Notes: generated by a model from the letters alone, not told the origin. 22,069 nucleotides of DNA from an uncultured Bacilli bacterium (GCA_944329545.1 CALVIK010000090.1:1-22069); one strand, 5' to 3'; numbered from the stretch's first letter, positions 6,318-13,527 are shown. Made by a program: numbers and translations.

Positions 6318-6831
6318 AGTATCTTCCTTTACAAAATAAATTTTTATCTCTTAATTTTTTCATTTTTCTTTTTTCAAAGAAACGATTAAATCTAGTGAAA
6401 ATAATGTCTTTATCCGATAAAGGATTAACAAGAATTGTCGTAATACCTACTTTATTACCGCCTAAAACATCAGTAAGTAACTGATCACCAATAATAGCTA
6501 CTTCATTTTCTTTATAATTATAAATTTTTAATAGTTTTTTGAATTTCCCAGCATGAGGTTTTCGTGCATTATAATAACAATCGACATCGAAAAAGTTTTG
6601 AAATTGTTTTACTCTAATTTTGGGACTATTACTAAAAATAATTATTTTAAAACCTTTTTGTTTTAAACTAATAAATAAATCTTTAGCTTTTTTAGGGGGA
6701 ATTTTGTCACTAGAGGCAATAATAGTATTATCTAAATCAAAAAGTAAACATTTAATACCTCTACTTAGCAATTTTGAATAATCAATCGTATAAATACTTT
6801 TTTGATAAATATCTGGTATATAATTTTCCAT
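6310..6831 (-). CDS. yqeG: YqeG-family HAD phosphatase
   Basis: The 173-residue protein is a HAD-superfamily IIIA phosphatase. Motif I is FDLDNT (31-36, nucleophile D32 and acid D34), motif II IIFSNS (64-69), the lysine motif lies in ARKPHAGK (89-96), and motif III is IIGDQLLTD (113-121). The substrate is not established for the family. The start MENYIPDIYQ was chosen because AAGGAGGTG sits seven bases before it; the frame is open 25 codons further upstream, but those would overlap the promoter and have no ribosome site. It is the first gene of a two-gene operon with yqeH, a conserved Bacillota pairing that suggests a link to ribosome assembly. Confidence 0.93.
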   Translation of the reverse strand: MENYIPDIYQKSIYTIDYSKLLSRGIKCLLFDLDNTIIASSDKIPPKKAKDLFISLKQKGFKIIIFSNSPKIRVKQFQNFFDVDCYYNARKPHAGKFKKLLKIYNYKENEVAIIGDQLLTDVLGGNKVGITTILVNPLSDKDIIFTRFNRFFEKRKMKKLRDKNLFCKGRYYD

Positions 6832-6850
6832 GCCGCACCTCCTTAAAAAC

Positions 6851-6880
6851 ATAATACCATATTTTCCCTTATTTTTACAA
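6851..6880 (-). promoter_or_regulatory. yqeG-yqeH promoter
   Basis: -35 TTGTAA (complement of 6875-6880), 18-bp spacer, extended -10 TGGTATTAT (hexamer is the complement of 6851-6856). Confidence 0.65.
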
Positions 6881-6904
6881 GTACTTGACACTTTATTAAC
6901 TAAC

Positions 6905-6929
6905 AAAAAATAATGAGTTTCCTCATTAT
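6905..6929 (-). terminator. Terminator of dacA
   Basis: On the minus strand ATAATGAG, GAAA tetraloop, CTCATTAT, then T6. The dacA stop (6926-6928) is inside the first arm. Confidence 0.85.
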
Positions 6930-8080
6930 AATGAAATATTACTAGTAACTACATCTTTTAAATATTGTAAATATAATTCAAAAATATTAGCTTTAGGTAT
7001 ATCTTTATTAACTGTTAAATTAATAGTTCTAATAATTTTGCCATTTTCTTTTATATATAATTGTCCAACTTTATCTCCTTTTTTTAAAGGCGCTTTTAAA
7101 GCTTCCATTTTCACTTCGTAAGTAGCATTACCTTTTTTTTCGGATTTTTTCCTTAATACTGTGGCATCTGTTTGCGGTACTACTTTAACTATTCTCTCTT
7201 TTCCTTTATCAACTTCATATTCACCAATATTTTCATTCATGGCTAATAAATTATCAATTTTATATTGGGCAAAAGCATAATCTAACATGGAACTTACTTC
7301 AGCATTTCGCGTTTTACTATCAGGTTCCCCCATCACAACAGCAATTACACGCATACCATCTTTTTCGGCAGTTGCCGTTAAACAATAACCGGCTTCTTTC
7401 GTATATCCTGTTTTAAGACCATCAACACCTTCATAAAATCTAACTAGTTTATTAGTATTAACAAGCCAAATTCTTTTATCAGTGTTTTCTCTTAAGTAAT
7501 CTTCATAAACTGAAGTAAATTCTAAAACTTTTTCGTGTTTAACAAGTTCTTTAGCGATTATGGCCATATCACGAGCACTAGAATAATGATTAGCTTCATC
7601 TAAACCGTGTGGCGTTTTAAAGTTAGTATTTTTTAAATTAAGTTCTTTAGCTTTATCGTTCATCATTTTAACAAAAGCATCTTCTGTCCCAGCAACCGCC
7701 TCAGCCAAAGCGACAACAGCATCATTACCAGAGGCGATGGCGACTCCTTTAAATAAATCTCGTACACTCATTTCTTCATCAGTTTCCAAAAGTATTTGAC
7801 TGCCTCCCATACTAGAAGCATTTTCACTAACTCTAATCATTTGATTCCATTTTAAACTTCCATTTTCGATAGCTTCCATAATTAACAACATACTCATCAT
7901 TTTTGTCATACTAGCAGGATTTAATTTTTCATCAGCATTGTTTTCATAAATAACTTCACCAGTACTTGCTTCAATCAAAATAGATGACTTAGCATTTTCG
8001 GCTAATTTTAACTCGTCTTCAGCACTGACTTTCAATGGTAAAATTAATAAACATATTCCCATTATTAATATTTTTTTCAT
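6926..8080 (-). CDS. dacA: D-alanyl-D-alanine carboxypeptidase (PBP5/DacF type)
   Basis: This secreted penicillin-binding protein removes the terminal D-Ala from peptidoglycan stem peptides and so tunes cross-linking. A signal peptide spans residues 1-20 (MKKILIMGICLLILPLKVSA). The active-site motifs are SMTK (S57-K60), SGN (117-119) and KTG (223-225), in the usual spacing for peptidase family S11. A beta-rich C-terminal domain (about 270-360) follows, and the end (IFELYLQYLKDV) can form the amphipathic anchor typical of PBP5. Length (384) is normal. The start has AGAGGTGG before it. Its probable promoter overlaps the outer end of the 43-bp repeat next to rhuM, so the insertion has left dacA expression elements intact. 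Confidence 0.95.
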   Translation of the reverse strand: MKKILIMGICLLILPLKVSAEDELKLAENAKSSILIEASTGEVIYENNADEKLNPASMTKMMSMLLIMEAIENGSLKWNQMIRVSENASSMGGSQILLETDEEMSVRDLFKGVAIASGNDAVVALAEAVAGTEDAFVKMMNDKAKELNLKNTNFKTPHGLDEANHYSSARDMAIIAKELVKHEKVLEFTSVYEDYLRENTDKRIWLVNTNKLVRFYEGVDGLKTGYTKEAGYCLTATAEKDGMRVIAVVMGEPDSKTRNAEVSSMLDYAFAQYKIDNLLAMNENIGEYEVDKGKERIVKVVPQTDATVLRKKSEKKGNATYEVKMEALKAPLKKGDKVGQLYIKENGKIIRTINLTVNKDIPKANIFELYLQYLKDVVTSNISL

Positions 8081-8098
8081 ATTCCACCTCTAATAAAA

Positions 8099-8127
8099 AA
8101 TATGTCTATCAAAAGTAAATATAACAA
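8099..8127 (-). promoter_or_regulatory. Probable dacA promoter at the edge of repeat copy A
   Basis: -35 TTGTTA (complement of 8122-8127), 17-bp spacer, -10 CATATT (complement of 8099-8104). The -35 lies inside the repeat; the -10 lies outside. Confidence 0.45.
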
Positions 8128-8159
8128 AAAAAGAAACCTTTTAGATTTCTACTTTGCTA
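8117..8159. repeat. 43-bp direct repeat, copy A (dacA side)
   Basis: It matches 9208-9250 at every base except two 1-bp indels that cancel each other. On the minus strand it encodes the last codons and stop of rhuM (TAGCAAAGTAG), then a terminator, then the -35 region used by dacA. Confidence 0.9.
8126..8150 (-). terminator. Terminator of rhuM (repeat copy A)
   Basis: AGAAATCT, loop AAA, AGGTTTCT give an 8-bp stem with one U-G pair (8132-8150), followed by T6 or more. The rhuM TAG (8149-8151) overlaps the first arm. Confidence 0.85.
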
Positions 8160-9135
8160 TTTCCTTAATTTCTAAATTCAAAACTTCTAAATAATCTTTT
8201 TCTGCTCTAGTTAAATAATTTTTCATATATTTGTCATACTCATTATAAGCTTTCTTTAATGCTTCTTTATGAGAAATAGAACCAGAATTCGTTAAAATGT
8301 TTTTCTTAGTCATTTTTAAAAACGAATCAAGTTCACAAATCCAATCTTTCATTGTCATGACATGGTGATCAAGAGCATTAATTTCAGCAATATCTAAATA
8401 AGCAGATACCATACGATTTAATATATTTAACTCTTCTTGTGTTAAATAATTTTTAGCCACAGTCGTCTCTTCTCTAGTTGGCATTGTTCCCTTAAAATTG
8501 GTAAGGCCAATATTTCGTTTGTTAGCATCGACTCGATTAAAAATTATTTCTGCCGCCGTATTACCGTGTACAGCAAAGTGCATTTTGTTTTGAATTGTTT
8601 TAAAAAAGTTTATAGATATTTCACTTTTAGGATCATAATCAATAGAAGTGGCATAAATATCTAATATCTTTCGCCAAAATACTTTTTCACTGCTCCTTAT
8701 TTCTCTTATTCTCGCCAGTAATTCTTCAAAGTATATGCTTTGTCCATTATTCTTTAAAAATTCGTCATTTAAAGAAAATCCCTTAAGCATATATTCTTTT
8801 AATATTCGAGTGGCCCATATTCTAAATTCTGTAGCTTTTTTTGAATTAACTCTATATCCAACAGCAATTATCACATCCAAATTATAATGTAAAACACTAT
8901 ATTTTTTCCCATCACTGGCAGTTGTTAAGAATTTCTTAACAACTGAATTTTTTTCTAACTCACCACTTTCAAATATGTTTTTCATATGCATAGAAATATT
9001 ATTTTTTGTGGTATCAAATAATTTAGCCAATTCGTTTTGGCTCATCCATATTGTGTCGTCATATATTGCCGTATCCACCTTAACTACTCCATCTTTTGAT
9101 GTATATATTACTATATTATTAACATTTTTACTCAT
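8149..9135 (-). CDS. rhuM: RhuM-family protein
   Basis: The 328-residue protein matches the RhuM (virulence_RhuM) family along its whole length. The N-terminal winged or HTH-like segment IWMSQNELAKLFDTTKNNIS lies at about 29-48. ASDGKKYSVLHYNLDVIIAVGYRVNS follows, then FRIWATRILKEYMLKGF, the central IYATSIDYDPKSE, and NKMHFAVHGNTAAEII. The family was named from a Salmonella pathogenicity-island gene. Members are common in mobile and restriction-modification loci, and their biochemical role is not settled. No restriction genes are adjacent. The start has AAAGGAGGAGCC upstream and there is a plausible promoter at 9188-9217. The last codons (ATA GCA AAG TAG) come from the direct repeat, in the same frame as the end of the upstream pump gene. 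Confidence 0.9.
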   Translation of the reverse strand: MSKNVNNIVIYTSKDGVVKVDTAIYDDTIWMSQNELAKLFDTTKNNISMHMKNIFESGELEKNSVVKKFLTTASDGKKYSVLHYNLDVIIAVGYRVNSKKATEFRIWATRILKEYMLKGFSLNDEFLKNNGQSIYFEELLARIREIRSSEKVFWRKILDIYATSIDYDPKSEISINFFKTIQNKMHFAVHGNTAAEIIFNRVDANKRNIGLTNFKGTMPTREETTVAKNYLTQEELNILNRMVSAYLDIAEINALDHHVMTMKDWICELDSFLKMTKKNILTNSGSISHKEALKKAYNEYDKYMKNYLTRAEKDYLEVLNLEIKEIAK

Positions 9136-9187
9136 AGGCTCCTCCTTTTATATTTTAATTACAACTTACATAATATTTAATTACTAT

Positions 9188-9217
9188 ATTATCATAAAAA
9201 CAATTAAAAATATACAA
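9188..9217 (-). promoter_or_regulatory. Probable rhuM promoter
   Basis: -35 TTGTAT (complement of 9212-9217, inside repeat copy B), 18-bp spacer, -10 GATAAT (complement of 9188-9193). The -35 occupies the same place in the repeat as the dacA -35 does in copy A. Confidence 0.5.
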
Positions 9218-9250
9218 AAAAAGAAACCTTTTAGAATTTCTACTTTGCTA
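9208..9250. repeat. 43-bp direct repeat, copy B (efflux-pump side)
   Basis: It matches copy A (8117-8159) apart from two 1-bp indels. On the minus strand it holds the last codons of the efflux pump (GCA AAG TAG), its terminator, and a -35 for rhuM. Confidence 0.9.
9216..9241 (-). terminator. Terminator of the efflux-pump gene (repeat copy B)
   Basis: This is the same hairpin as in copy A but with one extra base that bulges the stem, followed by T7. The TAG stop (9240-9242) overlaps the first arm. Confidence 0.75.
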
Positions 9251-11093
9251 AAGATAAATATGTATTGATTGCATATTTTGTAATATTGCTTCTATTAATA
9301 ACACCAATCATTTTACCATCTTTCATAACTGGCGCTTTTTTCAAGTGTTTACTTTCTAATATTCGGCAAACATCTTCTAAATTAGTATTAATATCAATTG
9401 TAAGAACTTTCTTTTTAGCAATATCTTTAACTTTAATATTCATTAAATCTTTTAATTTTTCATCAAAGTTATTTTCAGCACCTAAAAGTGTTAACGAATA
9501 AGCGTTGACAAATAAAGGATGCGCTTTAGATAAATAGCGCATAATATCGCCATCACTAATAAAACCAGTTAAAGTGCCTTTTTTATTAACAACTGGAACA
9601 CCACTAATATGTTTTTCGGTAATTAAAGATAACGCTGTTAATAAATTATCGCTTTCATTTACCGTGTAAACATCTTTTTTCATAATAGTTTCAATTTTTG
9701 TATCATAACTAACTGCTTTATTTTGAATTTTTCTAATTTTCAAAGCAATGATAAAACCGATTAAGGCAATAGTAAAAGCAAAAAACATTGTTACAATAAA
9801 AGCAAATTCAGTAGCTTTATAAACTTCAAAGCCACTATTTATTTTCATATTCATCACTAAAGAATAAATGCCCGTAAAAATTGAAGTCCCAAGACATCCA
9901 GCTATTTGAAAGCCTGCCGTCACTAAAGTTACTCCATGCGGATTTTCTTCTCTGGAAAGTGATCCTAAAGCAAAACTTTGACTTGGCCCAATAATTAATG
10001 ACATTGAACCTACAGCAGGAATATATAGTAAAGCAATTAAAATTAAAGATTTTACATTTATTGTTAACGCTAAGATTAAAATAAAGACAAAAACTAAAAC
10101 ATAGCCTAAAGGTACTATAAACTTACCACCATGTTTATCATATATTTTGCCGGCTATTGGCGCCAAAAGGCAAGAAGCAACGATTGATGGGAATAAAGTA
10201 AGTGAAGCCTCTAAAGAAGAAACCCCCATCGCACTTTGAATGAATAATGGCATTATAACATTCATTGAAAGTAAAATAAACATGGCAATTAAATTAAGGG
10301 CAAGTCCTATTTTAAATTCTTTTGATTTTAATGGCTTGAAATTAATAAGTGGCATTTCTAATTTCTTTTGTCTTTTAACAAAAATTGTTAAAGCGATAAG
10401 TCCAATAATTATAGCTGTTATAGCTACAATAATATTTCCAGAAAATAAAGTAGATATACCATATAAAATACCAACTAAAGCTAGACTTATAAAAATAACC
10501 GATAAAATATCTAAATGGGGATTTTCTAATTTTTCGTCTTTACCAATTATAATAGCTCCCATCACGAATAAAATAAACATTAAAAAGGCAAAAACAAAGA
10601 ATAAAATGTGCCATGAACTAAAATTAAGTAAAATACCGGCTACAATGATGCTTAAAGATGGTCCTAAAGTTGTAGCCGCGCCCATAAGGCCCATATAAGC
10701 CCCCATTTTTTCTTTAGGAACGACACTAAGAACCATATTCATACCAATTGGCGTCAGCATTCCAGTTCCTAGAGACTGAATAATTCTTCCAGTAAGCATG
10801 ACTTCAAATGATGGTGCAAAAGCACATACTAAACTACCAATAATTAATAAACTAGTAGTAAATAAAAATAAAGGTTTTGTCGCAAATTTGCGATAAAGAA
10901 ACGAAGCTACGGGTATCATAATAGCCGCACCTAGCATATAAGCAGTTGTCAACCATTGTACCGTAGAAACACCAACGCCAAAATCTTGCATAATTGGCGT
11001 TAAAGCAATGTTTAAAAATGTTTCGTTAAAGGTCCCTAAAAAGGCCCCAAAGGCAGCTACTAATAAAATTAATAGCGGTTTTTTTGTTTTCAT
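9240..11093 (-). CDS. DHA2-type (EmrB/QacA-like) efflux transporter fused to two CBS domains
   Basis: The 617-residue protein has an N-terminal major-facilitator domain with about 14 hydrophobic segments (residues 1-455). Its drug:H+ antiporter-2 features include WLTTAYMLGAAIMIP, the GRIIQSLGTGMLTPIGMNMV segment and LMGAATTLGPSLS (motif C region). A cytoplasmic tail (about 467-617) holds two CBS repeats: IMKKDVYTVNESDNLLTAL to GFISDGDIMRYLS, and IKVKDIAKKKVLTID to GVINRSNITKYA. CBS pairs usually bind adenine nucleotides, so the pump may be gated by ATP, AMP or a cyclic dinucleotide; that is inference. Start MKTKKPLL was chosen for the AAGGAGGAG in front of it. The mRNA has a long structured leader. 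Substrate is unknown. The last codons lie in repeat copy B. Confidence 0.92.
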   Translation of the reverse strand: MKTKKPLLILLVAAFGAFLGTFNETFLNIALTPIMQDFGVGVSTVQWLTTAYMLGAAIMIPVASFLYRKFATKPLFLFTTSLLIIGSLVCAFAPSFEVMLTGRIIQSLGTGMLTPIGMNMVLSVVPKEKMGAYMGLMGAATTLGPSLSIIVAGILLNFSSWHILFFVFAFLMFILFVMGAIIIGKDEKLENPHLDILSVIFISLALVGILYGISTLFSGNIIVAITAIIIGLIALTIFVKRQKKLEMPLINFKPLKSKEFKIGLALNLIAMFILLSMNVIMPLFIQSAMGVSSLEASLTLFPSIVASCLLAPIAGKIYDKHGGKFIVPLGYVLVFVFILILALTINVKSLILIALLYIPAVGSMSLIIGPSQSFALGSLSREENPHGVTLVTAGFQIAGCLGTSIFTGIYSLVMNMKINSGFEVYKATEFAFIVTMFFAFTIALIGFIIALKIRKIQNKAVSYDTKIETIMKKDVYTVNESDNLLTALSLITEKHISGVPVVNKKGTLTGFISDGDIMRYLSKAHPLFVNAYSLTLLGAENNFDEKLKDLMNIKVKDIAKKKVLTIDINTNLEDVCRILESKHLKKAPVMKDGKMIGVINRSNITKYAINTYLSLAK

Positions 11094-11118
11094 ATTTTTC
11101 TCCTCCTTTTTAAAAACC

Positions 11119-11215
11119 AAAAAAAACACATATAAAATGTATTTTCCCTTGCGTAATCAGATTTATGTGCATATGCACTACATGTATCCAGGTCTTTTGG
11201 CGAAATACATTTTAT
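11119..11215 (-). promoter_or_regulatory. Structured leader of the efflux-pump gene: candidate attenuator or riboswitch
   Basis: A 13-bp perfect inverted repeat (11203-11215 with 11132-11144) would form a closing stem around 58 bases that contain the self-complementary GTGCATATGCAC (11167-11178). The 3' arm also takes part in a second hairpin, ATACAT with ATGTGT (11126-11142), followed by eight T: an intrinsic terminator. The two structures exclude each other, the usual logic of an attenuator. I do not recognise the core as a known class. The 5' arm is transcribed only if the upstream extended -10 (TGCTATAAA, complement of 11222-11230) is used. Confidence 0.5.
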
Positions 11216-11238
11216 CATAATTTTATAGCAAGTGTCAA
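11209..11238 (-). promoter_or_regulatory. Promoter of the efflux-pump gene
   Basis: -35 TTGACA (complement of 11233-11238), 18-bp spacer, -10 TAAAAT (complement of 11209-11214). An alternative extended -10 TGCTATAAA starts about 13 bases earlier and would give a transcript carrying the complete leader stem. Confidence 0.65.
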
Positions 11239-11255
11239 ATGATTTTTTCACTTTT

Positions 11256-11286
11256 TTGTGAATTTTTTGTGAAAATATGATACAAT
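11256..11286 (+). promoter_or_regulatory. Lipoprotein-gene promoter with tandem repeats
   Basis: An extended -10 TGATACAAT (hexamer 11281-11286) has a weak -35 TTGTGA at 11256-11261. The region contains two tandem copies of TTTTTTGTGAA (11252-11262 and 11263-11273) and a preceding TTTTTTCAC in opposite sense, which could be a regulator site. Confidence 0.45.
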
Positions 11287-11307
11287 AAAAATATAAGGAG
11301 GATGTTT

Positions 11308-11745
11308 ATGAAAAAAGGTTTACTAATTGCTAGTTTAGTTATTTTAGCTTCTTTAATAAGTGGTTGTGGAAAAGAAACACTTACTTGTACAATGAATCAA
11401 GATAATTCTATGGCTAAAATGAAACAAGAAATTATTGCGACATTTAATGGAAACAAAGCCAAGACAGTTGAAGCCATTATTACTATGGAAATGGATAAAT
11501 CTTACAAAAATCATATGAATGATTTAAAAAGTAGTATTGAAGAAGAAATGAAAGATTATGAAAAACAATACGATGTCAAAACTAAAATTTCGGTTGACGG
11601 CACTACTTTAAAATATTCAATGGAAGCCGATAGTGATAAAATGAGTAAAGAAGCTAGAACTTTATTTGGATTTGATACTAATGCTAAGCAAACAAAAGAC
11701 GATGCTAAAAAACAACTTGAAGAGGCCGGTTTTACTTGCAAATAG
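11308..11745 (+). CDS. Small secreted lipoprotein of unknown function
   Basis: The 145-residue protein has a lipoprotein signal peptide: MKKGLLIASLVILASLISGC with lipobox LISGC, cleavage before C20. The mature part is small, charged and rich in Lys, Glu and Met, with two more cysteines (near the start and at the end, FTCK), and no domain I recognise with certainty. The pattern CGKE..TCTMNQ is loosely like YehR/DUF1307 lipoproteins of Bacillota; this is weak. The start at 11308 was preferred over the ATG at 11302 because the latter directly abuts the AAGGAGG, whereas 11308 has six bases of spacing. It is one of only two plus-strand genes, divergent from the efflux pump and convergent with alaS, and probably monocistronic. 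Confidence 0.85.
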   Translation: MKKGLLIASLVILASLISGCGKETLTCTMNQDNSMAKMKQEIIATFNGNKAKTVEAIITMEMDKSYKNHMNDLKSSIEEEMKDYEKQYDVKTKISVDGTTLKYSMEADSDKMSKEARTLFGFDTNAKQTKDDAKKQLEEAGFTCK

Positions 11746-11764
11746 GAATTTTTCCTATTTTTTT
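11741..11764 (+). terminator. Terminator of the lipoprotein gene
   Basis: AATAGGAA, TTT, TTCCTATT (11741-11759), then a T run. The TAG stop (11743-11745) is inside the first arm. Confidence 0.85.
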
Positions 11765-11767
11765 ATT

Positions 11768-11792
11768 AAAAAAACTGTTTACTCTAAAACAG
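11768..11792 (-). terminator. Terminator of alaS
   Basis: On the minus strand CTGTTT and AAACAG arms (11775-11792) are followed by T7. The alaS TAA (11779-11781) lies within the hairpin. It is back to back with the lipoprotein terminator. Confidence 0.8.
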
Positions 11793-13527
11793 CTTTTATT
11801 CTTCTAACGCCAGCACTACTCGCTTCTTCTTTTTTTATTCTAAAATGGCCTAATTCTTTAGTATTTTTAACATGAGGTCCACCACATAATTCTTTGGAAA
11901 CATTACCAATAGAATAAACCGTAACAATATCAGGATATTTATCAATAAACATACATTCAGCTCCACTAGCTAAAGCATTATCCTTGGTCATTTCTTCATG
12001 AGTTACATCAAGACCTTCTTCTATCCATTTGTTAACTAAATTTTCTGTCGCTTTTTTTTCTTCTTCGGTTAATTTGTGATCGCAAGAAAAATCAAAACGC
12101 ATTCGTTCAGGTGTAATATTACTACCTTTTTGATGAACATCTTTACCGACAACTTCTTTTAAAGCGGCATTTAATAAATGCGTGGCTGTATGATATTTTG
12201 TTTCAATTTCACTATTGCCAGATAATCCACCTTTAAATTTACCAGCTGCCGCTGTTCGTGATTTTTCTTGATGTTCTTTAAATTTTTGTTTAAAACCAGC
12301 AACATCAACCATAATATTATGCTCTTGAGCAAGTTCGACAGTCATTTCAATAGGAAAACCATAGGTATCATATAATCTAAAAGCTATTTCGGCTGGTATT
12401 TGTTCATTATTTTGTCTAGCGATAACTTTAGAAAATTCTTTTAATCCTTTTTCTAAAGTATGATTAAATTTTGTTTTTTCTTTTTGTAATACTTCTAAAA
12501 TAACCTCTTTATTATCTTTTATTTCATGATAATAATTTTCGTATTTGGCAATAATTATTAAAGCTATTTCAGTATCCCAATTACTATTAATATCAATGTT
12601 TAATTTTTTAGCGTGTCTTATTGCGCGTCTAATTAATCTTCTTAAAATATATCCTTGATCGGTATTACTTGGTTTTATTCCCGCAGGATCAGCCGCAATA
12701 AAAACGGCTGTTCTAAGATGATCAGCAATAATACGCATTGATTTTTCATTTCCTTTATAAGGTAAATTTGCTATTGCTTCGATTTTATTAATAACATCTT
12801 GCCAAATAGAACTTTGATAATTATCGTTAACACCTTCTAAAACAGCAGTAATTCTTTCAACGCCCATACCAGTATCGACATTTTTTCTTGGCAATTCAGT
12901 AACATTACCATTTTCATCTTGATAAAATTCCATAAAAACATTATTCCAAATTTCCACCCATCTGTCATCTTCTGGGTCAAATTTTTCCGGAACATTGTCT
13001 CCTCTAAAATAAAATATTTCGGTATCGCCACCACATGGTCCACTATCACCAGGAATCCAAAAATTATCTTCTTTTCCTAAATAAGCAATTTTTTCTTCTT
13101 TGATACCAAGGCTTTTCCATGCATTAGCTGATACTTCATCTCTTGGTATTTTATCATCGCCTTTATAAACGGTTACTGCTAGTTTTTCTAAAGGAATATT
13201 TAAAACTTTTGTTAAAAATTCAAAACTATATTCAATGCTTTCTTTTTTAAAATAATCCCCTAAACTCCAATTTCCTAGCATTTCAAAAAATGTATGATGG
13301 GTTGTATCACCAACTTCTTCTAAATCAGTTAATCTAACACATTTTTGATAATCACAAAGTCTTTTTCCATAAGGATGCGGCTCACCCATTAAATATGGTA
13401 CCAAAGGCTGCATTCCGGCAGTATTAAAAAGTACTGATGGATCGTTTTCCGGAACAATTGGCGCTGATGGGATTTGTTTATGACCTTTACTAACAAAATA
13501 ATCGATAAATAAATCTTTTACATTCAT
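11779..13527 (-). CDS. alaS: Alanyl-tRNA synthetase, short form lacking the C-Ala domain
   Basis: The enzyme charges tRNA-Ala and clears mischarged Ser-tRNA. The class II catalytic core is intact (motif 2 region HHTFFEMLGNWSLGDYFK; motif 3 region NVDTGMGVERI), followed by the tRNA-recognition helices. The editing domain has its zinc ligands HTATH (446-450) and CGGPH (C548, H552). Usual bacterial AlaRS is about 870-880 residues. This one is 582 and stops at GVRRIKAVLE, so it lacks DHHA1/C-Ala. The segment between core and editing domain is also too short for the beta-barrel. Downstream sequence does not encode the missing part in any frame: a terminator and a convergent gene follow. The ATG overlaps the stop of the kinase gene (ATGA). 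Expression is under the alanine T-box. Confidence 0.93.
   Translation of the reverse strand: MNVKDLFIDYFVSKGHKQIPSAPIVPENDPSVLFNTAGMQPLVPYLMGEPHPYGKRLCDYQKCVRLTDLEEVGDTTHHTFFEMLGNWSLGDYFKKESIEYSFEFLTKVLNIPLEKLAVTVYKGDDKIPRDEVSANAWKSLGIKEEKIAYLGKEDNFWIPGDSGPCGGDTEIFYFRGDNVPEKFDPEDDRWVEIWNNVFMEFYQDENGNVTELPRKNVDTGMGVERITAVLEGVNDNYQSSIWQDVINKIEAIANLPYKGNEKSMRIIADHLRTAVFIAADPAGIKPSNTDQGYILRRLIRRAIRHAKKLNIDINSNWDTEIALIIIAKYENYYHEIKDNKEVILEVLQKEKTKFNHTLEKGLKEFSKVIARQNNEQIPAEIAFRLYDTYGFPIEMTVELAQEHNIMVDVAGFKQKFKEHQEKSRTAAAGKFKGGLSGNSEIETKYHTATHLLNAALKEVVGKDVHQKGSNITPERMRFDFSCDHKLTEEEKKATENLVNKWIEEGLDVTHEEMTKDNALASGAECMFIDKYPDIVTVYSIGNVSKELCGGPHVKNTKELGHFRIKKEEASSAGVRRIKAVLE

Larger units (their letters stand above)
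8117..9250 (-). mobile_element. Candidate single-gene insertion: rhuM between 43-bp direct repeats
   Basis: One gene is bracketed by near-identical 43-bp direct repeats, a unit of 1091 bp (one repeat plus cargo). Both the efflux-pump gene and rhuM end in codons GCA AAG TAG supplied by the repeat. Removing one unit would join the pump, its terminator and the dacA promoter cleanly. There is no recombinase and there are no inverted ends. The two indels suggest this insertion is older than the dinD-like one. Confidence 0.48.

Noticed and set aside
6832..6906. Longer yqeG start
   Set aside because: The extension would cover the promoter and ribosome site, and does not match the family's N-terminus.
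11181..11210. A leader peptide MYFAKRPGYM on the minus strand in front of the efflux pump, suggesting ribosome-arrest control
   Set aside because: Its ATG overlaps the -10 box or lies at the extreme 5' end of the transcript, and no ribosome-binding site precedes it.
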